Assembly: GCA_009773165.1 (NCBI GenBank)
Contig: WOUZ01000011.1
Span: 62,001-126,000 of the forward strand
Length of the DNA: 64,000 nucleotides
Direction: 5' to 3'
Source of the DNA: Bacteroidota bacterium
Lineage (GTDB): Bacteria; Bacteroidota; Bacteroidia; Bacteroidales; F082
The position numbers were made by a program, and so were the translations under genes. The notes below the pieces were generated by a model. The model made no database searches. It worked only from the letters and a program-made list of their open reading frames with translations, and was not told the DNA's origin. Shown here one piece after another: positions 38,194 through 47,900 of this stretch. Numbering within the stretch: position 1 is the stretch's first letter; each line of letters begins with the position of its first letter.

Positions 38194-39693
38194 TTAATGG
38201 ACATGACCTGAGTGAGCATCTAATGTACCTGTCGCTTGTGATAGTTTAATGAGCATTGCACCGCGTGTAACAACTCTTTCAAGGGGAGTGATACCCTTGC
38301 TTATTTCGGTATATATTCCATCCGTCCCTCCAACAAAAACTTCCCGTTTTTCAAACAATTCGGGATGAACCTGCACCCAGACGAAGAAACTGCCTTGCTC
38401 TTCAAGTAAAGCCTCATTGGGAACGGTTACGACCGAATTGTTAGAGAATGTTTTGAGATAGACCTCAACAAAACTACCCGAAACGAAACTGCCATTGTTC
38501 TCCACCTGCAAACTTACTGGAATAAGAAAATTATCACTGTTGGCTGCTTTACCATACGAAAGCACTTTGCCGTTTAACTCTTCAAGCGAAAAAGAGCTAT
38601 TGTCTGTGATGTTCCGAATATTGGCAGTCTGGATGTTTGCCAGAATTGGAGCAAATTTAGAAGGTACTTCGGTACTAAGGATGAGCGATTTGTTTTGCGA
38701 TATAACTACAATAGGCTGCCCGGCCTCTATGTAAGCTCCGTTTTTCACAAACACTTGATTTATAAACCCTGATTGTGGACTTTTAATGGTTTGTCCCGAG
38801 GCATTAAAATTTTTATTTAAATTATCGAATACAGCCTTTGTGTTTTCGTATTGATTCTTTGCTGAAAGTAAATCCTTTTCCGAAACAATCTTGTCTTTTG
38901 CCAGTTCCTTAGCACGCTCATAGTCAGCAGTTGCTCTTTCATAATTGCTTTTGGCTTCAGTATATTTTACAGCAATATTGTTCTCAGCAAAATTACTTCC
39001 CGACACAGAAAACAAAGTCTGTCCTGCCGATACATCGCGCCCCTCGAGAACATATCCCGAATTAAAAAGCACAATTCCATTTGTTTTGGCAGAAACAACA
39101 ACTTCGCTGCCTTGCGCAGATTGTACTAAAGCAGTCGTTTTGATTACCTGTCCAAATGGTTCCAATAATGGAAAACCTGTTGCAAAATCTACTTTCCACG
39201 ACTGCTCTTTGGTGAAAAATGTGGCGTTTGTCTCTGAAACTACAGTCTCTTCCGCTGCATGTTCTGCATCATGCTTATCGTTATAAACAGTAATGTTAGT
39301 TACAATGATTTGAGCTTTACCATCATCGGAATTTATATCGAAAATTATTTTTCCAACTCCTGAAATCTGAGGTTGTATCTCGAATTTATAGATTCCTGGT
39401 CTCAAAGGCTGCGAAAGCGTTTGTTTAACTCCATTTTTTCCAACAATAAGTGATACCGTTACCTCTCCACTTTCCAGAGGTTTGAAGTTTTCAAGCCAGG
39501 TAAAATGGGCTAATATGCCCGAGTTTTTCCCCACAGCAAATGGGTCGGCTTCAGCAAAAAGCTCCATATTATCGCTGTATTCAGTGAGCTGCAATTTTGC
39601 TTCGTGAGCATGTTCCGCATCAGTTTGTTGAAGTGATTGATTACATCCAATAAATATGATTGTAAGAAAAAGTATAAATAATAAATTTTTCAT
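38194..39693 (-). CDS. Metal RND efflux periplasmic adaptor lipoprotein (CusB/CzcB type)
   Basis: 499 residues. Lipoprotein signal with Cys near residue 17 (IIFIGC). An extra N-terminal domain of about 150 residues, starting with a His-containing stretch (DAEHAHEAK) and including another (DKHDAEHAAEE), precedes the usual adaptor: beta-barrel and lipoyl segments (GSEVVVSAKTNGIVL), a coiled-coil hairpin (NYERATADYERAKELAKDKIVSEKDLLSAKNQ is its core), and the membrane-proximal domain. The C-terminus ends in a His motif (DAHSGHVH). It connects the pump (next gene) with the TolC-like channel and may accept metal from the His-rich lipoprotein upstream. Confidence 0.92.
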   Translation of the reverse strand: MKNLLFILFLTIIFIGCNQSLQQTDAEHAHEAKLQLTEYSDNMELFAEADPFAVGKNSGILAHFTWLENFKPLESGEVTVSLIVGKNGVKQTLSQPLRPGIYKFEIQPQISGVGKIIFDINSDDGKAQIIVTNITVYNDKHDAEHAAEETVVSETNATFFTKEQSWKVDFATGFPLLEPFGQVIKTTALVQSAQGSEVVVSAKTNGIVLFNSGYVLEGRDVSAGQTLFSVSGSNFAENNIAVKYTEAKSNYERATADYERAKELAKDKIVSEKDLLSAKNQYENTKAVFDNLNKNFNASGQTIKSPQSGFINQVFVKNGAYIEAGQPIVVISQNKSLILSTEVPSKFAPILANIQTANIRNITDNSSFSLEELNGKVLSYGKAANSDNFLIPVSLQVENNGSFVSGSFVEVYLKTFSNNSVVTVPNEALLEEQGSFFVWVQVHPELFEKREVFVGGTDGIYTEISKGITPLERVVTRGAMLIKLSQATGTLDAHSGHVH

Positions 39694-39762
39694 TTTATTT
39701 GAATTAAAATATTAACTGTGACATCACTATAAAGAGCTTTAATTGAGATGAATAGCTCTTAA

Positions 39763-40020
39763 TTAATGTTTATGTTTATGACCATCATCATGAGAATGCT
39801 CTGTTTCCTGGTCACTATTCAAGGAGTCTTTTTTAGTCGTAAGTGAGTCAATCTCTACTTCAAACAACTCTTGTTGAGGCGTCTTTTCTTCCTTATTATC
39901 ATGGTTGACATGCTCTTTGCCATCGTCGTGCATGTGAGTATCAGTTGTTTTTGATGAGTTATTACGACATGAACTTAGTAAGATGGCAAAAATCGCCAGT
40001 GTAAAAATAATATGTTTCAT
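39763..40020 (-). CDS. Small histidine-rich lipoprotein of the efflux operon
   Basis: 85 residues. Lipoprotein signal with Cys18 (ILLSSC), then a short hydrophilic chain rich in His, Asp, Glu and Lys: THMHDDGKEHVNHD and the C-terminal HSHDDGHKHKH. No fold is recognisable; it is probably a disordered periplasmic metal buffer. It lies between the DUF6769-like gene and the adaptor gene, so it belongs to the metal operon. Binding of Cu, Zn or Ni is inferred from composition only. Confidence 0.8.
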   Translation of the reverse strand: MKHIIFTLAIFAILLSSCRNNSSKTTDTHMHDDGKEHVNHDNKEEKTPQQELFEVEIDSLTTKKDSLNSDQETEHSHDDGHKHKH

Positions 40021-40153
40021 TGTGAATAATTTTAAATTGTAAATCTTGAATTATAATAATGTTTGGCGGTGAATGCTAAATGTTGAAAATACTACACAAC
40101 ACGTTGAATGAGAACAGTATTCTCATTCAAATTTAGCATTCAAAATTCAAAAG

Positions 40154-40567
40154 TTAAGCAGAAGGAGGAGCCCTCAAACCAAAAGTATAGGTTACAGAAG
40201 TTTTTCTGCTTTCGGTATTTTCTCCAAAAGGGTTTTGGTAATCGGGAGGTGTATAAACGTAATGAAAGATCGGGGTATGAATAAAGTAATAATCAAGCGA
40301 GTTATTCCCACTGCATTCATCTTCATCCTCTGAAAGTCGGCCCAGATTAGGTGACAAGACAAAAGCCTGACGAATGATAAATAAATAATCATCCTGCTGG
40401 TGTTTATGTTGGGGGAAACCGTGATGATGATCTTTATCTGTGTCTGAGGAGTAAGTTTGTGATTGTTCAATTGCATCCTTTTCATGGTGATGATGAGGGA
40501 CGATATCGTGCGCCAGTAAAATAATACCGGCAATCAGAATAAAGCTATATGCAATTATTTTTTTCAT
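40154..40567 (-). CDS. Small His-rich membrane-anchored protein, first gene of the efflux operon
   Basis: 137 residues from the ATG at 40567 (MKKIIAYSFIL); a GTG six bases upstream is the longer option. One N-terminal hydrophobic segment (AYSFILIAGIILLAHDIV) is followed by PHHHHEKD, DKDHHHGFPQHKHQ and a C-terminal part with paired aromatic residues and no Cys pair beyond one CSGNN. The arrangement 'hydrophobic helix - HDIVPHHHH' is one I associate with small proteins at the head of Bacteroidota CusABC-type operons (DUF6769-like, from memory). It may act in sensing or sequestering the metal. Confidence 0.75.
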   Translation of the reverse strand: MKKIIAYSFILIAGIILLAHDIVPHHHHEKDAIEQSQTYSSDTDKDHHHGFPQHKHQQDDYLFIIRQAFVLSPNLGRLSEDEDECSGNNSLDYYFIHTPIFHYVYTPPDYQNPFGENTESRKTSVTYTFGLRAPPSA

Positions 40568-40754
40568 CAACACGCAAAAATATGTTTTTTATTCACTGTT
40601 ATCAGATAAAAAATAGATATTCAAGCCATTCACCGGACTTTTTAGTTATCAATACCTTTAATTAACTTCCAACTCAGCCTGATATTCAAAGAACGTATAA
40701 CCTTTTCCTTAAGGTAGCTATGTCACCCGGATTTTTGCCGAACAGCAAACAACC

Positions 40755-40794
40755 AAAAAGCCACTACCCCTCAGCGGTATAATGGCTCTTTTTT
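40755..40794 (-). terminator. Bidirectional hairpin terminator
   Basis: Stem AGCCA/TGGCT with inner TACC/GGTA, flanked by AAAAA on one side and TTTTTT on the other, so it can work in both directions. On the minus strand it lies about 80 bp after the stop of the gene at 40871-42868. Confidence 0.6.
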
Positions 40795-40870
40795 CGGGGC
40801 TTTTCGGCTATTCGACTTAGTGTTGTACGGTGTTTTTAATTAATTTCTTAATGCAAATATTTCAAGTTTA

Positions 40871-42868
40871 TTAAAATTCCACTTTAATAGATTCGCCATC
40901 TTTGATTATTTTATTGAATATTGATTTATTCCCTGAAACAATATTTACTTCAATTTTTTCTTTGTTTCTTTTTATCTGAATATCAAAATTTGTGGCAAAT
41001 GCGTTTATGTTTTTTAAAGACATAAAGTTCCATTCCTTTGGTAACTGGGGACTAAAATTAAACGATTTAAGACCAGTCGGGCGAATACCAAATAAGCCTT
41101 CGGTGTAAATGCGACAGTATAAACCACTTTCTGCCGATAAATGACGTTGATTTCCCTCAGGGAAAGCTTCTACTGCATACGGAACATGTTCACCTAATAA
41201 TCTGCGATTGGAATAATACGTTAAAAATTTTAGCGCTTTTTCCTTTTCGCCAGCCGCAAAAACACCTCTAAGGGCATATAAGGTTGACCTGTCCCAAAAT
41301 GTCTTTTCGCCAGCTTGTGTGGCTAAGCCGTCTTCAGTCCACAATCTTGGCGAAAACAAAGCATCAATTGTTCCTTGTTTACGTTCAAATATACCTACTG
41401 TCAGGGGCATGCAGACCCATGCGCGAAGCACATCGTTTCCTTCATAATAGCGGTACGTATCAAATCCATCCACGTTATATCCAAAATGCGTTTCAATTGC
41501 TTGTCTGAGTATTTTAGCTCTGCTTAAATATTCATCGATTTGTTTTATAGGTTTGTTTAATTCCTTGCCAAGATACGAAGCCGAAAGAAGAGCATCGTAG
41601 TATAAAGAAGACGTACAAAGATTTGCATCGCCTGCAGGGAATCTTCCTTCCAGTTCGTCAGAATCAGAGCTTACTACTCCTTTACTATTTACGTTCCGAT
41701 TAAGGTATTCAAGGCACCATTCTATCAAATTCCATAGTTTTTCTGCAGACTCTTTGTTGCCAAGCGCAAGAGCGAAACGTGATGCACCATACGCAATCAT
41801 TGCCTGATCGCCTCTGTCACCTGCGCCATTCCATACATCTAACCCTTCGGCAATAATGGAGCTTGGAATTGGCTTGTATTCCTGATTCATGTAGCGAGCA
41901 AAGTGCATATAAGCATTCATTGATGCCTGATTTCCGATATCGTAACCTAAAAAAGGAAAAAATGGGCCAATATATTCAGCCTGGTCATTTGCCCATACCG
42001 CAGCATAATACGCTTCACCTCCGGGGCCGTGCATAAAGCCACCCTTTGTTTCAAAAATACTTTCAGAACCTCGTATTTTAGCAAAAGCAAACATACTGTT
42101 TAAGGTTTTGTCAGGTGTCTCAAGTACTAATTTCTGATTCCATTCCTTAATGATATCCATTCTGGCTTTAAGCTCTTTTTGAATAGTTATTTCAGGAATA
42201 GTTTCTCCTTTTTTGTAGGCGCAAAATACCAGTCCAAATTGAATACTATCACCCTTTGCTAAATTAAAGGTTCCATTGTTTGTCAATTTCGTTTCTACCG
42301 TATAGCTACCTTCAACACCTTTTGAAGCATCAGTCTCATAGTTTAAATTCAATTCCGGAATTTCTACACTTAAGGTTATATTGCTGTTGTTTTTTAAAGT
42401 ATAGTATTCGCAAAATACCGGCAATGTTGTTGAAGGGTATAAAACGCGCTTTAATTCGATGTTCTGGTTTAGTGCACCTTTTACTGTCATTAATCCGTTT
42501 AAGGTAATCTCCTGAATTGTCTCCTTATTTGCCTGCCCTCCATTTATAGTGATAAATTTAAGAATATCTACATTAAAATGACGAATTAAACTGGCATGAG
42601 TATTATTGGGAATAGTTCGCAACATAGGCCAGACAATGGTTCTGTCGAGCGAAAAACTACTATCGCTATTAACTTTATATTGTAAAATTGCCGAAATCTT
42701 ACGTCCACTCATTTCGATGTGATCGTTGTGTGGAAGGTTGCCTTTTATCTGCCATGCAATTTGCCCTGCCGATTCAATTTTCCATCTGTTGGTAGTAGTG
42801 TCTATTGTTTGTCCATAGGTACTCACAAAGACTAATAATAAAATTTGTGTTAATCGTATTTTAATCAT
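40871..42868 (-). CDS. Secreted six-hairpin glycosidase-like protein, family not assigned
   Basis: 665 residues with a signal peptide ending near VSTYGQ. An N-terminal beta-sandwich of about 240 residues is followed by a helical domain (about 250-600) with motifs of (alpha/alpha)6 glycosidases: VWANDQAEYIGPFFPFLGY, EGLDVWNGAGDRGDQAMIAYG, GDANLCTSSLYYDALLSASY and FPEGNQRHLSAESGLYCRI, and a small C-terminal beta domain. The Asp and Glu of ANDQAEY and GDRGDQA are candidates for catalysis. The layout is like alpha-L-rhamnosidase and amylo-alpha-1,6-glucosidase-type enzymes, but no family can be given. The gene is alone, with no SusCD neighbour and no TonB partner. Confidence 0.65.
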   Translation of the reverse strand: MIKIRLTQILLLVFVSTYGQTIDTTTNRWKIESAGQIAWQIKGNLPHNDHIEMSGRKISAILQYKVNSDSSFSLDRTIVWPMLRTIPNNTHASLIRHFNVDILKFITINGGQANKETIQEITLNGLMTVKGALNQNIELKRVLYPSTTLPVFCEYYTLKNNSNITLSVEIPELNLNYETDASKGVEGSYTVETKLTNNGTFNLAKGDSIQFGLVFCAYKKGETIPEITIQKELKARMDIIKEWNQKLVLETPDKTLNSMFAFAKIRGSESIFETKGGFMHGPGGEAYYAAVWANDQAEYIGPFFPFLGYDIGNQASMNAYMHFARYMNQEYKPIPSSIIAEGLDVWNGAGDRGDQAMIAYGASRFALALGNKESAEKLWNLIEWCLEYLNRNVNSKGVVSSDSDELEGRFPAGDANLCTSSLYYDALLSASYLGKELNKPIKQIDEYLSRAKILRQAIETHFGYNVDGFDTYRYYEGNDVLRAWVCMPLTVGIFERKQGTIDALFSPRLWTEDGLATQAGEKTFWDRSTLYALRGVFAAGEKEKALKFLTYYSNRRLLGEHVPYAVEAFPEGNQRHLSAESGLYCRIYTEGLFGIRPTGLKSFNFSPQLPKEWNFMSLKNINAFATNFDIQIKRNKEKIEVNIVSGNKSIFNKIIKDGESIKVEF

Positions 42869-42920
42869 AATACTATAAATTAAATTGTTGGCAATTATCT
42901 ATTTGGTCTCGTGAATTAAA

Positions 42921-43192
42921 TGCCGTACAACGATTGTATATACGCCATTTGGCGGGTATTTCGAATTACCTTTAACTCCAATAATTTCTAAAAAGCTGGT
43001 ATCGAATAGATTAGAAAACAAACTCAAAATGAAATGTGAAAAACGTGTTGAAGTCAAAAAGCAAGTTACCGGCATACCCTTGGTTTTTATCGTTGGACTA
43101 TTCAAAGGTAAAATTGTTTTCTATTCATCCACTAAACGCACAGGACTTTTAGATGTTAAATCATTTGACGAACCAAAATTACACGTTTGGAG
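42921..43192 (+). repeat. Diverged 270-bp direct repeat, copy A
   Basis: Starts TGCCGTACAACGATTGTATA and recurs, diverged but alignable over its length, at 44382-44650 (offset about 1461 bp, same strand). Shared blocks are CGATTGTATATAC, GGGTATTTC-GAATT, AAACTCAAAATGAA-TGTGAAAA and the ending TATTCATC.AC.AAA. The copies bracket the SUMF1-like gene. Open frames at 43029-43283 (plus) and 42899-43105 (minus) run through it and are not called. The gap 42869-43423 holds nothing else. Confidence 0.7.
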
Positions 43193-43423
43193 GCTTGTTC
43201 AATCGGGTATTCATGCAGGGAACCGCGTGCCAACTGAGCACCTGATTATTACCCAAAGAAATTCTTCTTTTGCCGTTTGTTAATATTTTTGATCTGCTAA
43301 AATCAATTCTCGGTTTTTCGATAATCTGTGGTTAATACAGAGTTATTGAACACGTTATTCCACTTTCCTTAATTCTTGAATACTGTTCGGTTCACAATTG
43401 CCAAAATACATAGGAGTCTTAAA

Positions 43424-44317
43424 CTAAGGAACGAAGACAACCCGAAACCCTATAAGGGAGCCGTAAGCGGATGGTTCGTTGCTAAAGCGGAATGCAGAGC
43501 GGCAATAATGAGCGTAACTGTTCCAACTGCCACCACGTGTCACCCTTTCGCCAGCATAAGTACCACCAGTTGGGTTTGTTTGTGCTGTCGTTGGGTAAAG
43601 ATCATACCAATCGCTGCACCATTCCCGAACATTGCCATGCATATCGTGCAAGTTGTAAGCATTTGGAGCATATGAGCCAACTGCTTGTGTCTTGTATGGA
43701 TAGGCTGTAATAGTGTCGGTGCAAATGTCGTATGGAAATGACCAATTGTAATTATCGTGCGCTGTGCTTGGGCAATCACCAGTATTAAAGGGTGTGGTGG
43801 TATTACCACGGCAGGCATATTCCCATTGTGCTTCAGTGGGCAAAGTGCCGCCTGCGTATGCTGCAAACTCGGCAGCTCCGTACCATGTCACATTTATCAC
43901 AGGGTAATTTTCGTAACCTGATACTGGTATCCACTTTCCATTGATATAATGCAATCCCCAGTCGTAAATGTCACTGCTGGCATAAATTAGGACTTTTGTG
44001 GGATAAAACCCTGCTGAATATAATCCATTGCTGATTATGCTTTTGGCATTCAGGAATGCAGCAAACTCGGCATTGGTTATTTCGTACTTGCTCATGTGAA
44101 AAGCACTCAGGGTAACCAGATGTTGGGTTTCATTAACTTGACGAAATACTTCGGATAAAGGGCTGCCCATGGTAAAAGTTCCTGCTGGGATTTGAACAGA
44201 GGCAATAGTTACAGTCTTAGTATTATTGTTTTCTTCCTTCTTACAACTTATTGTATGGATCAAACAAATACCCAATATTATAAATGAATAAATTAAACTA
44301 CTTATTTTGTTTTCCAT
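43424..44317 (-). CDS. SUMF1/FGE-fold lipoprotein, probably not a formylglycine-generating enzyme
   Basis: 297 residues from the ATG at 44317 (MENKISSL); a start at 44350 would put 11 extra residues before the signal. Lipoprotein signal with Cys near residue 25 (IHTISC). The rest is a complete FGE-sulfatase/SUMF1 domain: PAGTFTMGSP, HMSKYEITNAEFAAFLN, LPTEAQWEYACRG, NLHDMHGNVREWCSDWY and RGGSWNSYAHYCRSAFR. In true FGE two cysteines sit in the last region; here the first place is Asn/Ser and only the second Cys remains, so copper-dependent Cys oxidation is unlikely. Proteins of this fold often bind other surface or regulatory proteins. The gene stands alone between two diverged direct repeats. 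Confidence 0.87.
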   Translation of the reverse strand: MENKISSLIYSFIILGICLIHTISCKKEENNNTKTVTIASVQIPAGTFTMGSPLSEVFRQVNETQHLVTLSAFHMSKYEITNAEFAAFLNAKSIISNGLYSAGFYPTKVLIYASSDIYDWGLHYINGKWIPVSGYENYPVINVTWYGAAEFAAYAGGTLPTEAQWEYACRGNTTTPFNTGDCPSTAHDNYNWSFPYDICTDTITAYPYKTQAVGSYAPNAYNLHDMHGNVREWCSDWYDLYPTTAQTNPTGGTYAGERVTRGGSWNSYAHYCRSAFRFSNEPSAYGSLIGFRVVFVP

Positions 44318-44381
44318 ATTATTTAAATTTAAAATAATATTAATCGTCATTTATTTGCTTCAGCCTGTGGTCCTTTTATTA

Positions 44382-44650
44382 TGTTATGTAGCGATTGTAT
44401 ATACACCATCTGTCGGGTATTTCCGAATTGCCTTCACCCCAACCAATTTCTAAACAACTGAATTCAAACTGCTTAAAGAAAAAACTCAAAATGAAGTGTG
44501 AAAATTGTTGCTGAAGTTAAAATGCAGCTTTCCGGCATAGCCTTAGTTTTTACCATTGGATCACTCAAAGTTAAAAATGTTTTTTATTCATCTACCAAAT
44601 CCATCAGACTTTTTATTTTTCAAATTATTTGACTCCCCAAATTTCCACCT
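44382..44650 (+). repeat. Diverged 270-bp direct repeat, copy B
   Basis: Second copy of the element at 42921-43192. Its right end (CCCCAAATTTCCACCTCTCT) runs into the CT-rich words at 44640, and a similar start (CCCAAAACTCCACCTCTCT) is seen again near 52237, so this junction is itself repeated. Confidence 0.7.
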
Positions 44651-44915
44651 CTCTCAGCCCTTCAGCCCCTCAGTCACTCAGTCTCTGAGTCTCCCACTCG
44701 CTCTGATCTCCGACCTCTAATCTCTGACTCCAACTTCTGATTTCTAATCTCTGTCGCTCAGCCTCTCTATCCTCTGATCTCCGCCATCTGACCTCCGACC
44801 TCTGACCCCCGACCTCTAAACCATCCCTCAACAAATCAACAAATCAACGCATCAACAAATCAACTTCCTCTAAACCTCCTCAACCCCTAAACCACCTCTA
44901 ACAAATCAACCCCTA
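44651..44915 (+). repeat. CT-rich low-complexity word repeat
   Basis: Irregular tandem words 'CCTCAGTCACTCAGTC', 'TCTGATCTCCGACCTC' then 'CAACAAATCAACAAATC', without gene or hairpin. Similar words occur at 11420-11470 and 52240-52280. Confidence 0.6.
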
Positions 44916-44917
44916 AA

Positions 44918-47900
44918 CTATACTTTTCCCCAAAAATACTTATGTATCACTGCCTGTAATTCAGCTTTCTTTATAGGTTTTGTTATATAATCGTTACACC
45001 CTGCTTCTAATGATTTTTCCCTGTCACCCGGCAATACATAGGTAGTTTGGGCAATAATTATAACATCTTTGTTAAATTGCCGGATTTGCTTGGTAGCTTC
45101 GTATCCGCTCATTAAGGGCATACGATTATCCATCAGTATCAAATCAATGTCTGGATTGGCTCTGAACATTTCAACAGTTTCAACGCCTGTCCTTGCTTTT
45201 AAAATTTCCTTCCCAAAACTCTTAATGAAACTGTTTATCAACATTTCCGATATCTCATCATCTTCGGCAATCAGAATCTTTAGTTTTCTAAGGTTGTTTT
45301 CTTGCTTTGACGGAGCAGGTTGGGAGTTGACGGTTTCTTCAGCCGGTTGGGTAGTGTACGGCAAGGTGAAATAGAATGTAGAGCCTTTGTTTACTTCGCT
45401 CTTAACCCAAATTTCCCCTCCATGTTTCCCGATAAAATCCTTGCAAAGCAACAAACCAAGACCTGTACTGGGTTCGCCGTCGGTGCCTTTGCGGCTTAAA
45501 TTTGTATCAAGTTTAAACATCTTATCCAAAATTTCCTTGTCCATACCAATGCCGCTATCTTTTACTGAAACCACAATTTTGCCATCCATTGTAGGTTTTG
45601 CCGAAAGGCTGACCTTGCCGCCGGAAGGTGTAAATTTTATGGCATTGGAGGCTAAGTTGCGAATGGTGGACGAAAGCATGTTTTCGTCGGCTATAACTTC
45701 AAGGTTTTCAGTAATGTCAATTATGACTTCAATTCCTTTTTTATTGGCTGTTTCAAGCACAGGTTGCAGGATTGAGGTTGCAAAAGGGAACAATGACAGG
45801 GTTTTAGGTTCAAATTTTGTTATACCTTGCTGCATGCGTGCCCACTCGAGCAGGTTATTAAGCAAGGCGAAAAGATTGACTGCCGAATTGTTCAGTCTAC
45901 CTGCTATTTTCTTGATATCTTGCTGAGCCATGCTTTCTATGTCTTCAGCCATTAACTGGGTTAAGCCTAAAAAACCATTGAACGGTCCGCGCAGGTCGTG
46001 GGCAATAATGGAGAAAAACTTGTCTTTTTCGGATAAAGTTTTAGCAAGTTCCCCGTTTTTATTCCTGATTTCCTCTTCAATTTGCTTTCGACGGGTAATG
46101 TCAATAATTGCTGTGATAAAAAACAATGGTTTGCCGGCACTGTCGCATTGCAGGCTGGTACTGAGATCAGCCCAAACTACCTGTCCGTCCTTACGGATAT
46201 ACCTTTTTTCAAATCGTTCTGTATTTTTTTCAAATGAAAGCAATGAATTAATTTTTATCTGGCCGTCTTCAATGTCGTCTGGATGGGTGATGTCCTGCCA
46301 GCGGAGGCCTGCCAATTCAGTGATGGAATAGCCCAGAATATCGCAGAAAGATTTATTCACTTCCAAATAGCCATCAATTGTAGTCATTGATTTGCCAACC
46401 AACGAGTTTTCGAAGAAATTCCTGAATTTGTATTCACTTTCCTTCAGGATTTCTTCCAGTTGCTTGCGTTCGGTAATGATGCGCGAATTGACCACTGTAT
46501 GGATAAAATTCCCCTGCTCATCGAATGAGCGATGCAATACATCTTCGAGCCAGATGTATTCACCGCTTTTGGTTAGCATTCGGTATTCGTATTTGGAGAC
46601 AGGTAATTTTAACTCCCGGCCCCGTTTAATTTCATCTGCTATGCGTGGGGCATCATCGGGATGAAGACTACTCAGAATGCGTTTGGTGTCGGCGTGCAAC
46701 CATTCTTCTGCGGTGTAACCGAGCCTTCGCACATAAGCCGGTGAAATATAAGTCACTTTTCCTTCGGGATCTATCAACGAAACGCCATCGCTCGAATTTT
46801 CAGCCAGGATCTTATACATTTCGCGGCTTTCGGCTAAGGCCACTTCGATGAGCTTGCGATCGGTAATGTTGGTGATAAAGCCATGCCACAACACTGAACC
46901 ATCCGCTTCCATTTGCGGTACTGCATTGCCTAAGACTGTGTGAACTGTTCCATCATCAAACTTAACCCGGTATTCAGCTTTCCAGGGAGATAATTCCTTT
47001 GCCGAAACCTGAATGGAAGCGGCAACATCGGCCAGATCATCGGGGTGAAGAACTGCAAATACCTTAGATGCATCTTCGCGCACTTCCTCCGGACTGACCC
47101 CATAAATTTCTCTAATGCCTTCGCTGGCATATGGAAAACAGGATGTTCCATCGGGGCGAAGTTTATATTGGTAAACAACACCAGGAACCCGACTGGCAAT
47201 TTTCAACAACCGATTGTGCGCTTCATTGATAGCATCTTCGGCCAGCTTTTCTTTGGTGATGTCGGTAATCAGCCCGTGCCACAACACATCGCCATTATCT
47301 AAAATTTCGGGCAATGATCTGAAATGCATCCATTTTATTTCTCCATCGGATACAATTCTTCCGGTCCAGTCGAAGGGTTGAATTAACCGGATACCATCAT
47401 CATTCAATTTTACAACATCGGGCAGATCGTCGGGATGAATGGATTTGAAAACATTTGTGGCATCTTCGAGCAAGCTTTCAATACTCTTACCGAGCATTTC
47501 GGCCATCGGCGGGCTGACATAATCGAGTTTAAAAGTGCCATCAGGCTTGCTGTGCAGCACATAAACCCCTACCGGGATATTGGCGGCCAGTTTGTCGAAC
47601 TGTTGTTTGCTTTTCAGCAAAGCTGTTTCGGTCATCTTCCGTTCGGTGATGTCGCTAACACTTCCGATACGCGCAATGGCTTTTCCTTCAGCATCCCTAA
47701 TAGTAGTAAACTGATCATGCAGCCAGCAATAATTTCCATCCTTGCGTTTGAAACGATATTCAACCTGAAAGAAATTAACATGCCTGTCAATATTGGATTC
47801 AGCAATCACTCTGTCAATTCCGGGATGATCGTCGGGATGAATTAAGCCCATAGTATCTTTAATAGGCATTGACTTAAATTCCTCCTGAGTGTACCCGGTG

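Noticed and set aside
40575-40582. TATTTTTG as promoter of the metal efflux operon
   Set aside because: The box is so close to the ATG at 40567 that the transcript would be leaderless, and no -33 element is present.
43029-43283. 84-codon plus frame between the glycosidase-like and SUMF1 genes
   Set aside because: Lies within the 270-bp repeat; the other copy at 44382 does not keep the frame open.
42921-44650. Integron cassette with attC sites
   Set aside because: The flanking repeats lack the GTTRRRY/RYYYAAC cores and no integrase is present, so only 'repeat-flanked gene' is claimed.
44651-44915. CRISPR array
   Set aside because: The CT-rich words are irregular in length and sequence, with no constant repeat-spacer pattern and no cas genes.
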